The notes: generated from the sequence alone by a model not told the origin. A stretch of DNA of 63,392 nt from Bacteroidota bacterium (GCA_018268105.1 JAFDXG010000100.1:1-63392); one strand, 5' to 3'; shown: positions 17,543 to 28,648, counted from the first letter of the stretch. Program-made: numbers and translations.

Positions 17543-20035
17543 ATGAAAATTGTTACCGCAGAAGTGGAAGAACCCGGCTTTCCTTTAGATAAAGCACTAT
17601 TTGCAGAAATTATTATTCCATTGCTTTTGCCCAAAAACTATACCTGGCAAATCCCATCTCATTTCATAAATAAAGTAAAAGTAGGGTGCCGCGTTGAGGT
17701 AGCACTTAAGAACAAAAAATATGCGGGTATCCTCAAAAAATTTCTGCACATCAAACCCCAGGCATTTGAACCGAAATATATTCTGAACGTCCTAGACGCA
17801 GAACCTGTTGTATTCCCTGCTCAGCTCAGGCTTTGGGAATGGATTGCTGCATACTATATGTGCAGCGAAGGTGAGGTGATGACTGCAGCACTACCCTCCT
17901 ATTTTAAACTAAGCAGTGAAACAATTCTTATAATAAATGAGGAGTATGGAGATAATTTCTCCTTTCTTGATAATGATGAATTCCTGGTAGCAGAAGCGCT
18001 GCATATTAAGAAACAATTAAAACTAACTGAGGTACAACAAATTCTTGATGCATCTCATGTTTACCCGGTCATCAAGCGCTTAATTGAAAAAAGAGTCTGC
18101 TATGTATGGGAATCTTTGAAAGAATCTTACAAACCGAAATATGAAGCTTTTATAACTCTTAATCCCCAGTTTTCAGATGAAAATAAATTGTCGGAGCTGG
18201 TAAATAACTGGAGCAAGGCCCCAAAGCAACTTGAAATGTTACTCAGTTACCTTCATTTGCAAAAAACAAAAGGGGAAGTAAGCAGAAGCGCTCTGCTCGA
18301 AAAATCAGGCGCTACCGATGCTCAATTAAAAGGATTGATCGAAAAAAACATCTTACTTCAGGTAAAACACGCCATTGACAGGCTTCCTTCTTTACCCAAA
18401 AATATAAATATTGACTTTAGCTTATCCGCTACCCAGCAACTGGCATTTGATAAGATCAACACATTATTTACCGAAAAAAGAGTTTGCCTTTTACATGGCA
18501 TTACTTCAAGCGGCAAAACCCTGCTGTATATAAAACTTATAGAAGAATATGTAAAAAAGGGGAAACAAGTGTTGTACCTGCTTCCCGAAATAGCACTCAC
18601 TTCTCAGATTATCCGGCGGTTGCAAAAACATTTTGGCGGACATATTGGAATATACCACAGCAAGTTCAATCAAAATGAAAGGATAGAGATATGGAATAAA
18701 ATAAAGTCGGGTGAATTAAAAATTGTTCTTGGGGCGAGGTCTGCGCTATATCTTCCATTCGAAAACCTGGGACTCATAATTACCGATGAAGAACATGATA
18801 ACTCCTACAAACAGTATGATCCTGCACCAAGATATCATGCCCGTGACAGTGCGATATACTATGCTGAATTACTTGACGCAAAAATTTTATTAGGCAGCGC
18901 ATCACCTTCCATAGAAAGTTATTACAATGCCATTCATGGCAAATATGGTTTTGTTGCCCTCAGTGAACGATATGGTGAAGCAAAGTTGCCCCGTATAGAA
19001 ATTGTGGATGTAAAAAAAATTATTCAGAAAGATAAATCAAAGGTTATACTTTCACCCCAATTGAAAGCAGCCATAGAATCATCGCTGATTGCTGACAGGC
19101 AAACCATACTTTTTCAAAATCGCCGGGGTTATTTTCCTTACCAGATATGCGCTACCTGCGGCTGGATTCCGCAATGCAAAAATTGTGATGTCAGCCTTAC
19201 TTTTCATAAGCTCACTAACAAACTGGTTTGCCATTATTGTGGAACGGTATATAGTATTGTCAATACCTGTGAAGCCTGCGGCAGCAATCAGTTTATTCAA
19301 AAAAACTTTGGTACGGAAAAAATTGAAGAATATCTCGAAGAAGTTTTTCCAAAAGCAAGAGTTGCAAGAATGGATATAGATGCAGTAAAGGGAAAACACG
19401 CTCACGACAACCTGATACAACAGTTTGAGCAAAGGAGAATTGATATTCTTGTGGGTACTCAGATGGTAGTGAAAGGACTGGACTTTGAACATGTTAACCT
19501 TGTAGGTATAATTGATGCTGACAGCTTGTTACATTTTGTTGATTTTCGTGTGAATGAACGGGCATTTCAACTCATGGAACAGGTAAGTGGGCGTGCAGGG
19601 AGAAAATCTGAAGAAGGGAAGGTACTCATCCAGGTATCAGATACCAAGCACCCGGTACTGCATTTTGTACAACAACACAATTACAAAGCTTTTTTTGACT
19701 ATGAGATTCAGGGCCGGGAGAAATTTTTCTATCCGCCATTCTCCAGGCTGATACTTTTAAGTTTTCGTCATAAGAGTAAAGAAACGGCTACTGATGCGGC
19801 ATTACAATTTGCATCTCAACTACAAAGCAGTTTAGGCAAATACATTATTGGCCCCACAGAACCTGTGATCAACAGGATACGGAATCAGTATCGGATGGAA
19901 TTGTTATTAAAATTACCCAAAGATTCCGTTTTCATACAACGGGTTAAATCTATTATTAAGGAACAGATTGCCATATTGCAGCAACATAAGACCTTTCGTT
20001 CAGTAGTAATCATTGCAGATGTTGACCCGGCGTAA
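17543..20035 (+). CDS. priA: Primosomal replication restart helicase PriA
   Basis: 830 residues, within the usual PriA range for Bacteroidota. The N-terminal 3'-OH-binding domain shows the pattern FAEIIIPLLLPKNYTWQIP. The helicase Walker A is GITSSGKT (about 319-326) and Walker B is DEEHDNSYKQYDPAPRYHARD (from about 414). Eight zinc-binding cysteines lie near 536-584 in CATCGWIPQCKNC and CHYCGTVYSIVNTCEACG. Helicase C-terminal motifs ILVGTQMVVKGLDFEHV and QVSGRAGR follow. PriA reloads the replisome at stalled forks. The start at ATG 17543 is preceded by TATCTTTA, close to a -7 element. Confidence 0.95.
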   Translation: MKIVTAEVEEPGFPLDKALFAEIIIPLLLPKNYTWQIPSHFINKVKVGCRVEVALKNKKYAGILKKFLHIKPQAFEPKYILNVLDAEPVVFPAQLRLWEWIAAYYMCSEGEVMTAALPSYFKLSSETILIINEEYGDNFSFLDNDEFLVAEALHIKKQLKLTEVQQILDASHVYPVIKRLIEKRVCYVWESLKESYKPKYEAFITLNPQFSDENKLSELVNNWSKAPKQLEMLLSYLHLQKTKGEVSRSALLEKSGATDAQLKGLIEKNILLQVKHAIDRLPSLPKNINIDFSLSATQQLAFDKINTLFTEKRVCLLHGITSSGKTLLYIKLIEEYVKKGKQVLYLLPEIALTSQIIRRLQKHFGGHIGIYHSKFNQNERIEIWNKIKSGELKIVLGARSALYLPFENLGLIITDEEHDNSYKQYDPAPRYHARDSAIYYAELLDAKILLGSASPSIESYYNAIHGKYGFVALSERYGEAKLPRIEIVDVKKIIQKDKSKVILSPQLKAAIESSLIADRQTILFQNRRGYFPYQICATCGWIPQCKNCDVSLTFHKLTNKLVCHYCGTVYSIVNTCEACGSNQFIQKNFGTEKIEEYLEEVFPKARVARMDIDAVKGKHAHDNLIQQFEQRRIDILVGTQMVVKGLDFEHVNLVGIIDADSLLHFVDFRVNERAFQLMEQVSGRAGRKSEEGKVLIQVSDTKHPVLHFVQQHNYKAFFDYEIQGREKFFYPPFSRLILLSFRHKSKETATDAALQFASQLQSSLGKYIIGPTEPVINRIRNQYRMELLLKLPKDSVFIQRVKSIIKEQIAILQQHKTFRSVVIIADVDPA

Positions 20036-20159
20036 GCCTTTGGGAAGAGGTGCGCAGGCTATGAAACAAGAAAAGCGTGACGAAAACCCGAAACTTGACA
20101 CTAATGGCTGAAAGCTCATAGCTGAATACTGCCAGTTAAATACCCCCCCCGTTTTTTGC

Positions 20160-20966
20160 TCAATACTTTTGTAACTGCCCTTTAATAATACTGTCTTTTG
20201 CAGCGGGTGATAATTGATGCTGATATCTATACAAAGCGCCTTCCCAATCTCCATACATAACATTGGGAAGTACAATAAATGTAGAGCCAAACATGGCTGC
20301 ATTTATCCTGGTCTGGCTATCTCTATCATCCAGTTCTTTCTTGTCAAACACCGCACTGAAATCACTCAGGTTATCCCCAAACAGCATGACGATATCAAAA
20401 TTAGCAGCTACTTTATCTCTGCGCGGGCCTTTACCCGAGCCGGCGGTCTTCAATATAAGATGATCATTAGTAGCATCCGGAAAATTCCACCGTTGCAGCT
20501 CCTTTAGCGTTTGGGGTCTTTCTTCTTCAAGCCGGTTGGTAATATAAAAAACTTCCACTCCTCTGCTTTTTGCATATTGAAAAAAACTGAGTGCTCCCGG
20601 CACGGTATCACATTCCACTTTCTTTGTCCATATTATCCATGAAGAGTCGGTATATTCTTCATTTTTCAATGAACTGTGAACCTGGTAAGGACTGTTGTCT
20701 AAAATGGTTTCATCTATATCTGTAACAATGGCCGGGGGTCTGCTGTGTGACTCATTTAAAATTAAATCCAACCGGAGCCTGGCAGTATTATAGGCCTGGA
20801 AGCAGAGCGCTTTATATTCTGCAGCTTTTTGTTGCCATACAGCTCCCCACAAAGGTCCCTGGGTGACCAGGGGCGAAGTTGATACGGGATTTACAGCAAC
20901 CCTTTGAACCTTACATGAGCACAGGGTTATACAAAAAATAAATACAATACTATACTTTAAACGCAT
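20160..20966 (-). CDS. Lipoprotein acid phosphatase / 5'-nucleotidase, e(P4) type
   Basis: 268 residues. A lipoprotein signal peptide (MRLKYSIVFIFCITLCSCKV) has its lipobox Cys near residue 18. The class C HAD acid phosphatase motif I is VTDIDETILDNSPYQ, motif II is the Thr in VEVFYITNRLEEER, and motif III is in MLFGDNLSDFS with the acidic pair. Family members such as Haemophilus e(P4) dephosphorylate nucleoside monophosphates, including NMN, outside the inner membrane. This is the last gene of a minus-strand series after susC and susD; it starts 35 bases past the previous stop. It would provide the final dephosphorylation step if the locus handles nucleotides. Confidence 0.88.
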   Translation of the reverse strand: MRLKYSIVFIFCITLCSCKVQRVAVNPVSTSPLVTQGPLWGAVWQQKAAEYKALCFQAYNTARLRLDLILNESHSRPPAIVTDIDETILDNSPYQVHSSLKNEEYTDSSWIIWTKKVECDTVPGALSFFQYAKSRGVEVFYITNRLEEERPQTLKELQRWNFPDATNDHLILKTAGSGKGPRRDKVAANFDIVMLFGDNLSDFSAVFDKKELDDRDSQTRINAAMFGSTFIVLPNVMYGDWEGALYRYQHQLSPAAKDSIIKGQLQKY

Positions 20967-21001
20967 ATTGACAAGAGTTGAAAAAATGACGGTATTTATT
21001 A

Positions 21002-22279
21002 TTATTTTACCACAATCCAGCGGTTGAGCATATTATCAGGAGCTTCAATAACAATTTTATAGAATAAAGAAGGATTATTCTTTACGTCAATATCAGCTTC
21101 CTGATTTGCAAGCGGCACAGTAGCCACCAGTTTATACTCGTCATTGCCGCCTTCTTTAAAATGATTGGTGGTAGCCAACCATATTTTTGCATTTCCTTTT
21201 TTGCTAACTGCCTTCCAGCTTACATGTATTTTACCATCCTGAAGTATAGCATTTTCAGAAGTAGCGGAAATATTTCCTGTCAGCGGAATTCCATCTACTT
21301 CCATTAATCTTTCCCGTGGTATGGTAATACTGAGGTGTTTTGCAATGGATGGCATTATATCTACAATACCCGGATTGCCTGTTTTAAAATAATCATTCAA
21401 TCCTTTGGCATTAGTTACTATCCAGGTGTTACGTTCACGATCCGACTGACCGCCATGCCCTTTCCCATTATTAGCTGTTCTGCCATGATCGGTGGTAATA
21501 TAAATCACCCAGTCTTCTTTAAATTTTTTCTCACGGTATTGTATAGCCGACCACAATCTACCCATTTGGTTATCCATCATTTCCACTGCCTTATAAAATT
21601 CAGGGCTATCGCCATGCATGTGACCCATATCATCTGTATATTCAAGATATACCCAGGATAGATCAGGCGCTTCCGTTTTAATATAGTTCTCCGCATTATC
21701 CACCACAGCCTCATCAATACGATGCATAAAATCTCTTTTTTTATCGTGCGGATAATTCACTGTATCCAGTTCCAGTCCGTCAAAATGGTAAGCAAGTTTC
21801 AGGTTGCCTGTAGCAGCAAGGTTTTCACCCACCAGTTTCGTCCTGTTATCTTCCCAACTGGAAAAGACTGCAGCTTTCCTGTTCGGATATTGTTCCTTTA
21901 GAAATCGAAAAATAGTCCAGTAATTATAGTTGGGTGCCGCAATATCATTATCCCACACATTGTGTTTGTTTACCCAGGTTCCGGTAAGCAAACTATTATA
22001 ACCTACTGCAGAAATAGTAGGTGTTTCTGAATAACCTCCTTTCTCTCCACCCACGTGTGCTCTGGTATATCCACCTACTTTGGCAATAGCATCAAGATGA
22101 GGTGTATTTACTTTTTCAATCACATCTGCGGGAATACCGTCTACAATTACAAAAAGGGCTTTGGGGGTATGTTGCGTGGGAGTCTGTGTATTATTAAAGC
22201 TGCCCGCTTCTGCATCTTGCATCAGGTTTTCGCTGCAGGAAAAAAATATCAATAATATAAAACTAAAAATGAATTTCAT
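21002..22279 (-). CDS. Lipoprotein nucleotide pyrophosphatase/phosphodiesterase family enzyme
   Basis: About 425 residues from ATG 22279 ([19 protein letters not shown], lipobox Cys near 15). The 30 in-frame residues upstream are not signal-like. Alkaline-phosphatase superfamily metal and nucleophile sites are present: Asp in FVIVDGIP, nucleophile Thr in [18 protein letters not shown], Asp and His in [10 protein letters not shown], Asp-His in [17 protein letters not shown], and the last His in that segment. A Thr nucleophile and this layout are typical of NPP-type phosphodiesterases, which split nucleotide pyrophosphates and phosphodiesters. About 80 C-terminal residues look like a small beta domain. 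It sits between the metallophosphoesterase and acid phosphatase genes. Confidence 0.85.
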   Translation of the reverse strand: MKFIFSFILLIFFSCSENLMQDAEAGSFNNTQTPTQHTPKALFVIVDGIPADVIEKVNTPHLDAIAKVGGYTRAHVGGEKGGYSETPTISAVGYNSLLTGTWVNKHNVWDNDIAAPNYNYWTIFRFLKEQYPNRKAAVFSSWEDNRTKLVGENLAATGNLKLAYHFDGLELDTVNYPHDKKRDFMHRIDEAVVDNAENYIKTEAPDLSWVYLEYTDDMGHMHGDSPEFYKAVEMMDNQMGRLWSAIQYREKKFKEDWVIYITTDHGRTANNGKGHGGQSDRERNTWIVTNAKGLNDYFKTGNPGIVDIMPSIAKHLSITIPRERLMEVDGIPLTGNISATSENAILQDGKIHVSWKAVSKKGNAKIWLATTNHFKEGGNDEYKLVATVPLANQEADIDVKNNPSLFYKIVIEAPDNMLNRWIVVK

Positions 22280-22328
22280 GACCAATTTATTTATGCACCT
22301 GCCAAGGTGCTTTATTATAAAAGAAAAA

Positions 22329-23228
22329 TCAAAACGAATGAGGGAAATAGGTATTCTCCACATCGCCATCAGCGTACAATTTTAGAATAGCAAATCCGGG
22401 CGGTGTTTCGAGGTAATACCCTTCTTCCGCAGAGTCCTTGTCGCCTTTTCCCCACCAGAAACCACTCATCGCTCCATTACAACAATACCAAATATTATTG
22501 TAAAGGACTTTGTCGTATAAATGATTGTGTCCGCTTAATACTACACGTACTTTATCCCGATGGCGATAAAAGAGATCTTTCAGTTTTTTATTGTCCGAAT
22601 GATTGCCGCCTACCAAGATGGGTGTGGCGCCAAATACAGGGAAATGCGACATCAGCAAAGTTGGTGTGTTTTTCGGTTGTGCTGTCAGATCTGCTTCCAG
22701 CCACTTGTACTGTTCGTCATCCAATGTAATATGAGGATTGTTGCCATCAAGTATAACAAAGTGCCAGCCCATCCTGCTAAAACTATAATACCGGTTAGTT
22801 ATACCAAGTTGTTTTACTACATAATCCTTTCCATACATCCTGTCTGTTTTATCAGGAGCGGCCCACCAGGGATCGTGGTTACCGATACAACCGAATACTT
22901 CATATCCGTTAAGTTCTTTCATACAATCAAACCATGCATTCCATTGTTCATCTACCCTGGCACGAGTAATATCGGGATAGTCTGCCGCATGGATAGAGTC
23001 GCCGCCATTCAAAACAAAATTAATCTTGTGTTGCTTAACCTGCTGCAGGCATTTTTTGTATCTTTCCGGAACCCCCTCCTCCGGGCGTATATGTACATCC
23101 GTAATATGTGCTAGGGTAAGCACCGGTATTATTTTTTTATTCTTTTCTGCCGATGCGTAAGCAGATGTACCCGCAATTGCTCCTGCCGTAATCAATCCGG
23201 CTTGTTTCAGCAAATTTCTTCTTTTCAT
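22329..23228 (-). CDS. Exported calcineurin-like metallophosphoesterase
   Basis: About 299 residues from ATG 23228. The N-terminus [20 protein letters not shown] carries an RR pair and a hydrophobic stretch, so Tat export is likely. The dimetal phosphoesterase motifs are all present in order: [13 protein letters not shown] (D-x-H), [12 protein letters not shown] (GD), [10 protein letters not shown] (GNHD), [10 protein letters not shown] (H) and [11 protein letters not shown] (GHNH). The specific substrate is unknown; relatives cleave phosphodiesters or phosphomonoesters. It begins 66 bases after susD and is followed after 49 bases by the NPP-type gene, so it is read as part of the same transport-linked operon. 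Confidence 0.88.
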   Translation of the reverse strand: MKRRNLLKQAGLITAGAIAGTSAYASAEKNKKIIPVLTLAHITDVHIRPEEGVPERYKKCLQQVKQHKINFVLNGGDSIHAADYPDITRARVDEQWNAWFDCMKELNGYEVFGCIGNHDPWWAAPDKTDRMYGKDYVVKQLGITNRYYSFSRMGWHFVILDGNNPHITLDDEQYKWLEADLTAQPKNTPTLLMSHFPVFGATPILVGGNHSDNKKLKDLFYRHRDKVRVVLSGHNHLYDKVLYNNIWYCCNGAMSGFWWGKGDKDSAEEGYYLETPPGFAILKLYADGDVENTYFPHSF

Positions 23229-23294
23229 ATCAATAAAATAACCAGCAGAGCAAAAATGTATTTTTACTCTGCTGATCATGATTGGATTAAATTA

Positions 23295-25085
23295 TTACCA
23301 TCCAAATATTTGTTTTAATGCAGGGTTTAAAGTAACCTGGTTAAAAGGAATCGGACGATAATAGTATTGCGGATCAATAAACTGACGTGGTGTAACTTCA
23401 GTTACAGTAGCACCACCGGCAGTACCGTTTTTAAGGTATACTGTTACGTTTTCTCCAAAACTTCCTGTTTTGTAATACACTAATTTTTCGCCAAGAGAGT
23501 TAGTCTCCTTCTGATCTTCATCCGGAATAGTGGTGTTCTTATCTACTAATTTAATATCAGGAATACCATCACCGGTAAGATCAAAAATTCCAAGCCCGGG
23601 GAAGTATATGCCTTCAGGAATTTTTTCAAGTTCTTTACCTGCAGCCCATCTCATCAAGTCGTCAAAACGATATCCTTCCATAGCAAATTCTACTCTTTTC
23701 TCACGACGAATCTCTAAAATAACGCCCTGGTTGCTGCCAGATACATTAGAATATTTTGCAACCAGTACCGGATCGGGATTACTGTTCGCCCATCCCATAT
23801 CAAGATTAGGAAGCCCCACTCTTGCACGAAGTAAGTTAACACTGGCATCAAGATCAGACTGAGTGAGGGTACCTAATTCAGCTTTTGCTTCTGCAAATAT
23901 CAATAATACTTCTGCATACCGGTAAGCAGGAAAATCTACACTGGCAATTACTTTACTTTCAGTGCTGTTAACATATCCTTTCAGTTGATGATAGCCGGTA
24001 AAGTTTTTATTCAAACGCTGAATATATGGTTTAGGATTGGGAGAATTGGTAGCAAATACAAATCCGGGATATACAAAAGAAGCCATTAGCCGGGGATCAC
24101 GGTTTTGAAACTCCTGAACAAAACCAAAGGTTTGATAGCCGGGTTGTGCTGTAAATCTGCTGCCATCACTCATCAGGTAGGTTTGAACCAACTCACGGGA
24201 AGGTGACATTTCGTAGTCCAGTATATTTGCGTTACTACCACTGCGTTTCAAATCCTGGTCGTAAATACTGGACAGTAATACCTCCTTATTTCCAGCCAGA
24301 CTTGCACTGGTGAATAAAGCACTATATGAACCCTGAATCTGAAATTTTCCTGACTTTATTATTTCACCTGCTACCTGAGCCGCCGTTTGTAAGAACCCAT
24401 CAGCACTACCTGCAAGATTTAACTCTCCATGATACTTTCTGTAAGTTCCTTCGTACAATGCTGTTCTCGCCTGCACCAGTTTCATTACCCAAACGTTAGG
24501 CGTTCCCGGAGGAACATCTTCTTTTACATTAGCTGCTGCAAATGCCAAATCTGCCATTACACTATCCATTACCAACGCTCTTGGGTCGCGGGGTTTGTAT
24601 AAATCTACAGAATCAGAGGGATTAAGTGTTTTAGAATACCAGGGTATATCTGAATAACGTTTTACTTTATCAATATAAAATAATGCTCGGTAAAACCTTG
24701 CCAGTCCGGCATAGTGGTTTTTCACTGCATCAGTCACCTGTGCTTTGGAATAATTGTCAAGAAAATAATTGATATTCCTAAGCCTGCCCCAACTCCATCC
24801 TGAAGTAATATTCTGCGAACTGGGGTTACCTGTCATAATGGATTTTACTTCCACAGCACCAGTGGTTGCTTTATCATCTGTACCCTGGTCTTCGAGATAT
24901 TGATCTCTGCCGGGGATAGTCAGAAGTCCATTTATATACAACGATAAATCTTCTTCTGATTTAAAAAACAGATCTGGTGGTACCGAAGTTTGCGGATAAC
25001 GATCCATAAAATCCTTTTTGCAGGATGCAACCACCAGCACCATGCAACAAGCTAATATAGTATGTATATTGATCAACTTTTTCAT
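23295..25085 (-). CDS. SusD/RagB-family substrate-binding lipoprotein
   Basis: 596 residues with a lipoprotein signal (MKKLINIHTILACCMVLVVASCKKDF, lipobox Cys near 22). SusD hallmarks are present: the N-terminal DRYPQTSVPPDLFFKSEEDLSLYINGLL, the WSWGRLRNINYFLDNY TPR segment, YRALFYIDKVKRYSDIPW, RYAEVLLIFAEAKAELG, and the C-terminal EIRREKRVEFAMEGYRFDDLMRWAAG. SusD proteins cap the SusC channel on the outer surface and bind the ligand. It starts 38 bases after susC. The phosphohydrolase genes that follow suggest that the ligand is not a plain glycan. The ligand itself cannot be read from the sequence. Confidence 0.93.
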   Translation of the reverse strand: MKKLINIHTILACCMVLVVASCKKDFMDRYPQTSVPPDLFFKSEEDLSLYINGLLTIPGRDQYLEDQGTDDKATTGAVEVKSIMTGNPSSQNITSGWSWGRLRNINYFLDNYSKAQVTDAVKNHYAGLARFYRALFYIDKVKRYSDIPWYSKTLNPSDSVDLYKPRDPRALVMDSVMADLAFAAANVKEDVPPGTPNVWVMKLVQARTALYEGTYRKYHGELNLAGSADGFLQTAAQVAGEIIKSGKFQIQGSYSALFTSASLAGNKEVLLSSIYDQDLKRSGSNANILDYEMSPSRELVQTYLMSDGSRFTAQPGYQTFGFVQEFQNRDPRLMASFVYPGFVFATNSPNPKPYIQRLNKNFTGYHQLKGYVNSTESKVIASVDFPAYRYAEVLLIFAEAKAELGTLTQSDLDASVNLLRARVGLPNLDMGWANSNPDPVLVAKYSNVSGSNQGVILEIRREKRVEFAMEGYRFDDLMRWAAGKELEKIPEGIYFPGLGIFDLTGDGIPDIKLVDKNTTIPDEDQKETNSLGEKLVYYKTGSFGENVTVYLKNGTAGGATVTEVTPRQFIDPQYYYRPIPFNQVTLNPALKQIFGW

Positions 25086-25123
25086 TTCTATAATTTTACT
25101 GTTAACGATGAATCACTGTTCAA

Positions 25124-28100
25124 TCAAAAATCGAGGTTAATACCGAAAGCATATTTCCGCTGATAAGGATAAGCCCAGCCGTAGCCGTCAGCCACCGCTT
25201 CGGGATCTATATATTTTTTGATGGCCGAAAATTCATACAGGTTTTCCCCGGTAAAAAACACCCTAAGCCTGCTAACTTTAAACCTTTTAGTGATTGAATT
25301 AGGAATAGTATATCCCAGTGTTACATTTTTAATGCGCAGGTATGAAGCATTTAAGAGATATTTTGTCTGGGGAATATCCAAGCCTGCACCATAGTTGGCA
25401 TCTGCCAGCCAGGCCTGCAAAACAGGGAAATAAGAATTTTTATTTTCGTCTGCCAGTCCGGCGGCTATATATGAAGCAGAATGTCTTTCGCGATCTGCAC
25501 CGGTTTCTGAAGCGCCACGATAATAATCAAGGTTCCAGGGATAAATACCGGCATAGGGTTGCTGATAAGGTCCCCAGAAAAGATAGTGACGGGGATAAAA
25601 ATCCTGTTTTCCTACACCTTGTAAAAATACCGACAGATCAAAATTATTCCAGTCAAAATCCAGGTTTACCCCAAAGCGATATCTTGGGCTTGTATTGCCA
25701 ATAATCTTAAGGTCTTTGGGGTCGGTAGCAGTATTACCCTGTTCGATCGCACCATCTTTATCAAGATCAACATATTTTGGCCAACCCGGTACAATATCCA
25801 GTGCACCCCAGGGAACAATAGCCGATTCATTCAGCGCGTCAATCTCTGACTGACTGGTAAAATAGCCATCATTTTGCAGTCCCCAGATCTCACCTATCTC
25901 CTGTCCTACCCGATAACTTGACAACAACAACTGATCGTTCTTATATTTAGTAATTTTGGATCTTGAATCAGAAACAAACATCTTCACTCCGAATGAAAAG
26001 GGTTTGGCTGCGAGATCGAAATTATCACGATAGCCTAAAGTCAGTTCCCATCCTTTGGTAGACAGGTCAGCCACGTTTTGAGTTGGAGCTGTGGTGCCCA
26101 AAACTCCAGGCAGTTCATTCACCGGGCCCAGCATACCAATAGTTTTACGAACAAAATAATCAAAGCTCATCTGAATTTTATTATTCAGCAAACCCATATC
26201 ACCCCCCACATTAAATGTGGTTACTTTTTCCCAGGTATAGGTATCCGGATCAACACTCAGCGGCGGCGCCCCTGTAATAATGGTAGGCTTTGAGTTGTTG
26301 ATGAGATAAGATGAAATTCCGGTAGGTAATGTTTGAATATATCCAAAATTACTTACACTCTGATTACCAAGATCGCCATAAGATATACGTAGCTTGAGAG
26401 AAGAAATTTTATCCTCCAGCGGCTTAAAGAAACTTTCTTCACTGGCTATCCATGCTGCAGATATAGAAGGGAAAAAGCCCCAGCGTCTTTGTTTGGGGAA
26501 CCTAGATGAACCATCATAACGGCCGTTACCTTCTATAATATAGCGTCCTTTATAGGTATAGTTCAATCGTCCGAAAACACTTTGCAGGGCGTAGGTACTG
26601 TAATCCGCATTCAATGTGGGGTTTTCACCTGTTGTTAATATGATATAAGGGAGGGAAGAAGAAATCAATCTGTCTCTTGAAACCGCTTCATAAGACCAAA
26701 TATATTCTTCCTGGTTGTACCCAGCAATTAATTTGAAAGCATGATCTTTGGCAATTGTTTTATTGTAGGTCGCAAACAAGTCGTACACATCATGTTTTAC
26801 AATACCGTTGGTAGCCGATACTGATCCATTTCCGCCTTCTTCGCGAATATCATCAGGACCATACCCAATCTTGTATTTACGATAATCAGTATTATATTTC
26901 CATATTTCTCTTTTAAAACTGGCACTACCTACAATCTGTAAATCATTATTCAGGAAACTGGCAGTTCCACGCAATATATTTTGAAAACCGAATCGTGTGG
27001 ATTTGTTTCTTCCTCCGTCTGTAAGCTTTGCACCTAAACTTCCAGCATCAGTATTTGCCCAGGTACCATCGGGATTTTTAGCCACCTGAGTCGGCTGTAG
27101 ATAATATATATCGGTAATATTGTAAGTGGGAGCGTCAGTGATAGTTTGATAGATATTCAGATTGTTTTCAACTTTAAACCAGGTGAGTGGTGTAAAGTTT
27201 ATTTTAGCTCTTAAACCATATCGGTTCCAGTCATCTTTTGCCAGTTTATTCAATCCGTTTTCCTTTGTCCAGTCTGCAGAAAGTAAATAACCAAATGGTT
27301 TGCCTTTACCTATTTCCGAACCACCACTAAAGGATAAACTATGGTTTTGAGAAGCGCTTGCCTTATTAAAGAAATAGTCATTCCAGTCATTACTTCCCAT
27401 ATATGTCCATTTGGTCGGATCATTAGGATCTACGCGGGTATCTTCTATGGAAGGATTTTCAGACCTTTCTTTAGCCCATTTATATTGATAGTCTGAATAG
27501 TTTACATAATCCCAGGGCGTGTTATCAGTAGCGGTTTCCAATACTCTCGAATAGATATAAGGATCGGTAACCGGATTGGGTAATACTGTACGTTTTGACC
27601 AGGAAAAATAATTATTGTAACTCACTCTTTGCTTACCTCCGCTTACTCCCGACTTAGTTGTAATGAGTATTACTCCAAAAGCAGCCCTTGCACCATAGAT
27701 GGCAGCCGATGCCGCATCGCGCAATACTGACATTGAGCCTATATCCTGTGGGTTTAAACGAAGAATATCGTCAACCGTTGAAGCAATCCCGTCAATAATG
27801 ATTAAGGGTGGAGAACCGCCACCTGTTAAAGTGGTAATACCCCGAATGTTTATTGAAGGAGTAGCACCCGGACGACCACCAGGATATGTAATATTAAGCC
27901 CCGGACTAATACCCTGTAACCCCTGAAACAGGTTGGCAATTGGCCGCTCTGCAAGTTTTTTTCCTGATATTTGGTCCACTGCCCCGGTGATGTTAATTTT
28001 CTTCTCGGAGCCATAGCCAACTACCACCACTTCGTTCAGTGAATTTTCTGCAGCTTTGAGCGACACGCTGAGTGTAGTCTTGCCGTTAACGGGTAGTTCC

Positions 28101-28648
28101 TGGGTTTCGTGCCCGATGAATGTGAAAATCAGTACTGCGTTTTCAGGTACTTTGATTTCATATTTTCCATCCAAATCGGTTGTAACAGCCACTTTGGTAT
28201 TTTTGAGCAGCACAGTTACACCGGGCAAAGGTTCCCCCATTGTATTTGTAACTACCCCGGTTACCACTATATCACTTTGTTCCGTTCCTTTGGGGGCAAT
28301 AACAATAAGTTTGTCTGACATCATGCGAAATCCCAGGCTGGTATTCATGAGCAGGTTATCCAGCAGTTGCTGAATGGTTGCATCTTTGGCATCTACAGAT
28401 ACTTTCTTGTTGAATGGTATATAATCATCGTTGTAAACAAAGCGGTAGGTGGTTTGCTTTTCGATGATAGAAAATGCCCTTTCAAGGTTGACCTTTGAAA
28501 GAATGATAGAAATCTTTTGTGAGTGCACATCTGCGGAAACATGCATACAACACACAAAAAGGAAAAGGGCAGTCAGTTTCATATACAGGAACACTTTTCT
28601 TAGTTCCCGCCTGTAGCAGGAACGGTTCAGCAGTAGTAATTTTTGCAT
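25124..28648 (-). CDS. SusC/RagA TonB-dependent transporter with STN signalling domain
   Basis: About 1174 residues from ATG 28648 (MQKLLLLNRSCYRRELRKVFLYMKLTALFLF, signal sequence). After the signal comes an STN (secretin/TonB N-terminal) domain (VNLERAFSIIEKQTTYRFVYN...IQQLLDNLL). A carboxypeptidase-regulatory-like domain follows (GVVTNTMGEPLPGVTVLLKNT), then the plug (EVVVVGYGSEKKINITGAV...IIDGIAST) and a long beta-barrel ending in YAFGINLDF. The STN domain is what talks to a FecR anti-sigma factor, and FecR and the ECF sigma factor are encoded directly upstream. The complex with SusD imports a ligand across the outer membrane using TonB energy. Confidence 0.94.
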   Translation of the reverse strand: MQKLLLLNRSCYRRELRKVFLYMKLTALFLFVCCMHVSADVHSQKISIILSKVNLERAFSIIEKQTTYRFVYNDDYIPFNKKVSVDAKDATIQQLLDNLLMNTSLGFRMMSDKLIVIAPKGTEQSDIVVTGVVTNTMGEPLPGVTVLLKNTKVAVTTDLDGKYEIKVPENAVLIFTFIGHETQELPVNGKTTLSVSLKAAENSLNEVVVVGYGSEKKINITGAVDQISGKKLAERPIANLFQGLQGISPGLNITYPGGRPGATPSINIRGITTLTGGGSPPLIIIDGIASTVDDILRLNPQDIGSMSVLRDAASAAIYGARAAFGVILITTKSGVSGGKQRVSYNNYFSWSKRTVLPNPVTDPYIYSRVLETATDNTPWDYVNYSDYQYKWAKERSENPSIEDTRVDPNDPTKWTYMGSNDWNDYFFNKASASQNHSLSFSGGSEIGKGKPFGYLLSADWTKENGLNKLAKDDWNRYGLRAKINFTPLTWFKVENNLNIYQTITDAPTYNITDIYYLQPTQVAKNPDGTWANTDAGSLGAKLTDGGRNKSTRFGFQNILRGTASFLNNDLQIVGSASFKREIWKYNTDYRKYKIGYGPDDIREEGGNGSVSATNGIVKHDVYDLFATYNKTIAKDHAFKLIAGYNQEEYIWSYEAVSRDRLISSSLPYIILTTGENPTLNADYSTYALQSVFGRLNYTYKGRYIIEGNGRYDGSSRFPKQRRWGFFPSISAAWIASEESFFKPLEDKISSLKLRISYGDLGNQSVSNFGYIQTLPTGISSYLINNSKPTIITGAPPLSVDPDTYTWEKVTTFNVGGDMGLLNNKIQMSFDYFVRKTIGMLGPVNELPGVLGTTAPTQNVADLSTKGWELTLGYRDNFDLAAKPFSFGVKMFVSDSRSKITKYKNDQLLLSSYRVGQEIGEIWGLQNDGYFTSQSEIDALNESAIVPWGALDIVPGWPKYVDLDKDGAIEQGNTATDPKDLKIIGNTSPRYRFGVNLDFDWNNFDLSVFLQGVGKQDFYPRHYLFWGPYQQPYAGIYPWNLDYYRGASETGADRERHSASYIAAGLADENKNSYFPVLQAWLADANYGAGLDIPQTKYLLNASYLRIKNVTLGYTIPNSITKRFKVSRLRVFFTGENLYEFSAIKKYIDPEAVADGYGWAYPYQRKYAFGINLDF

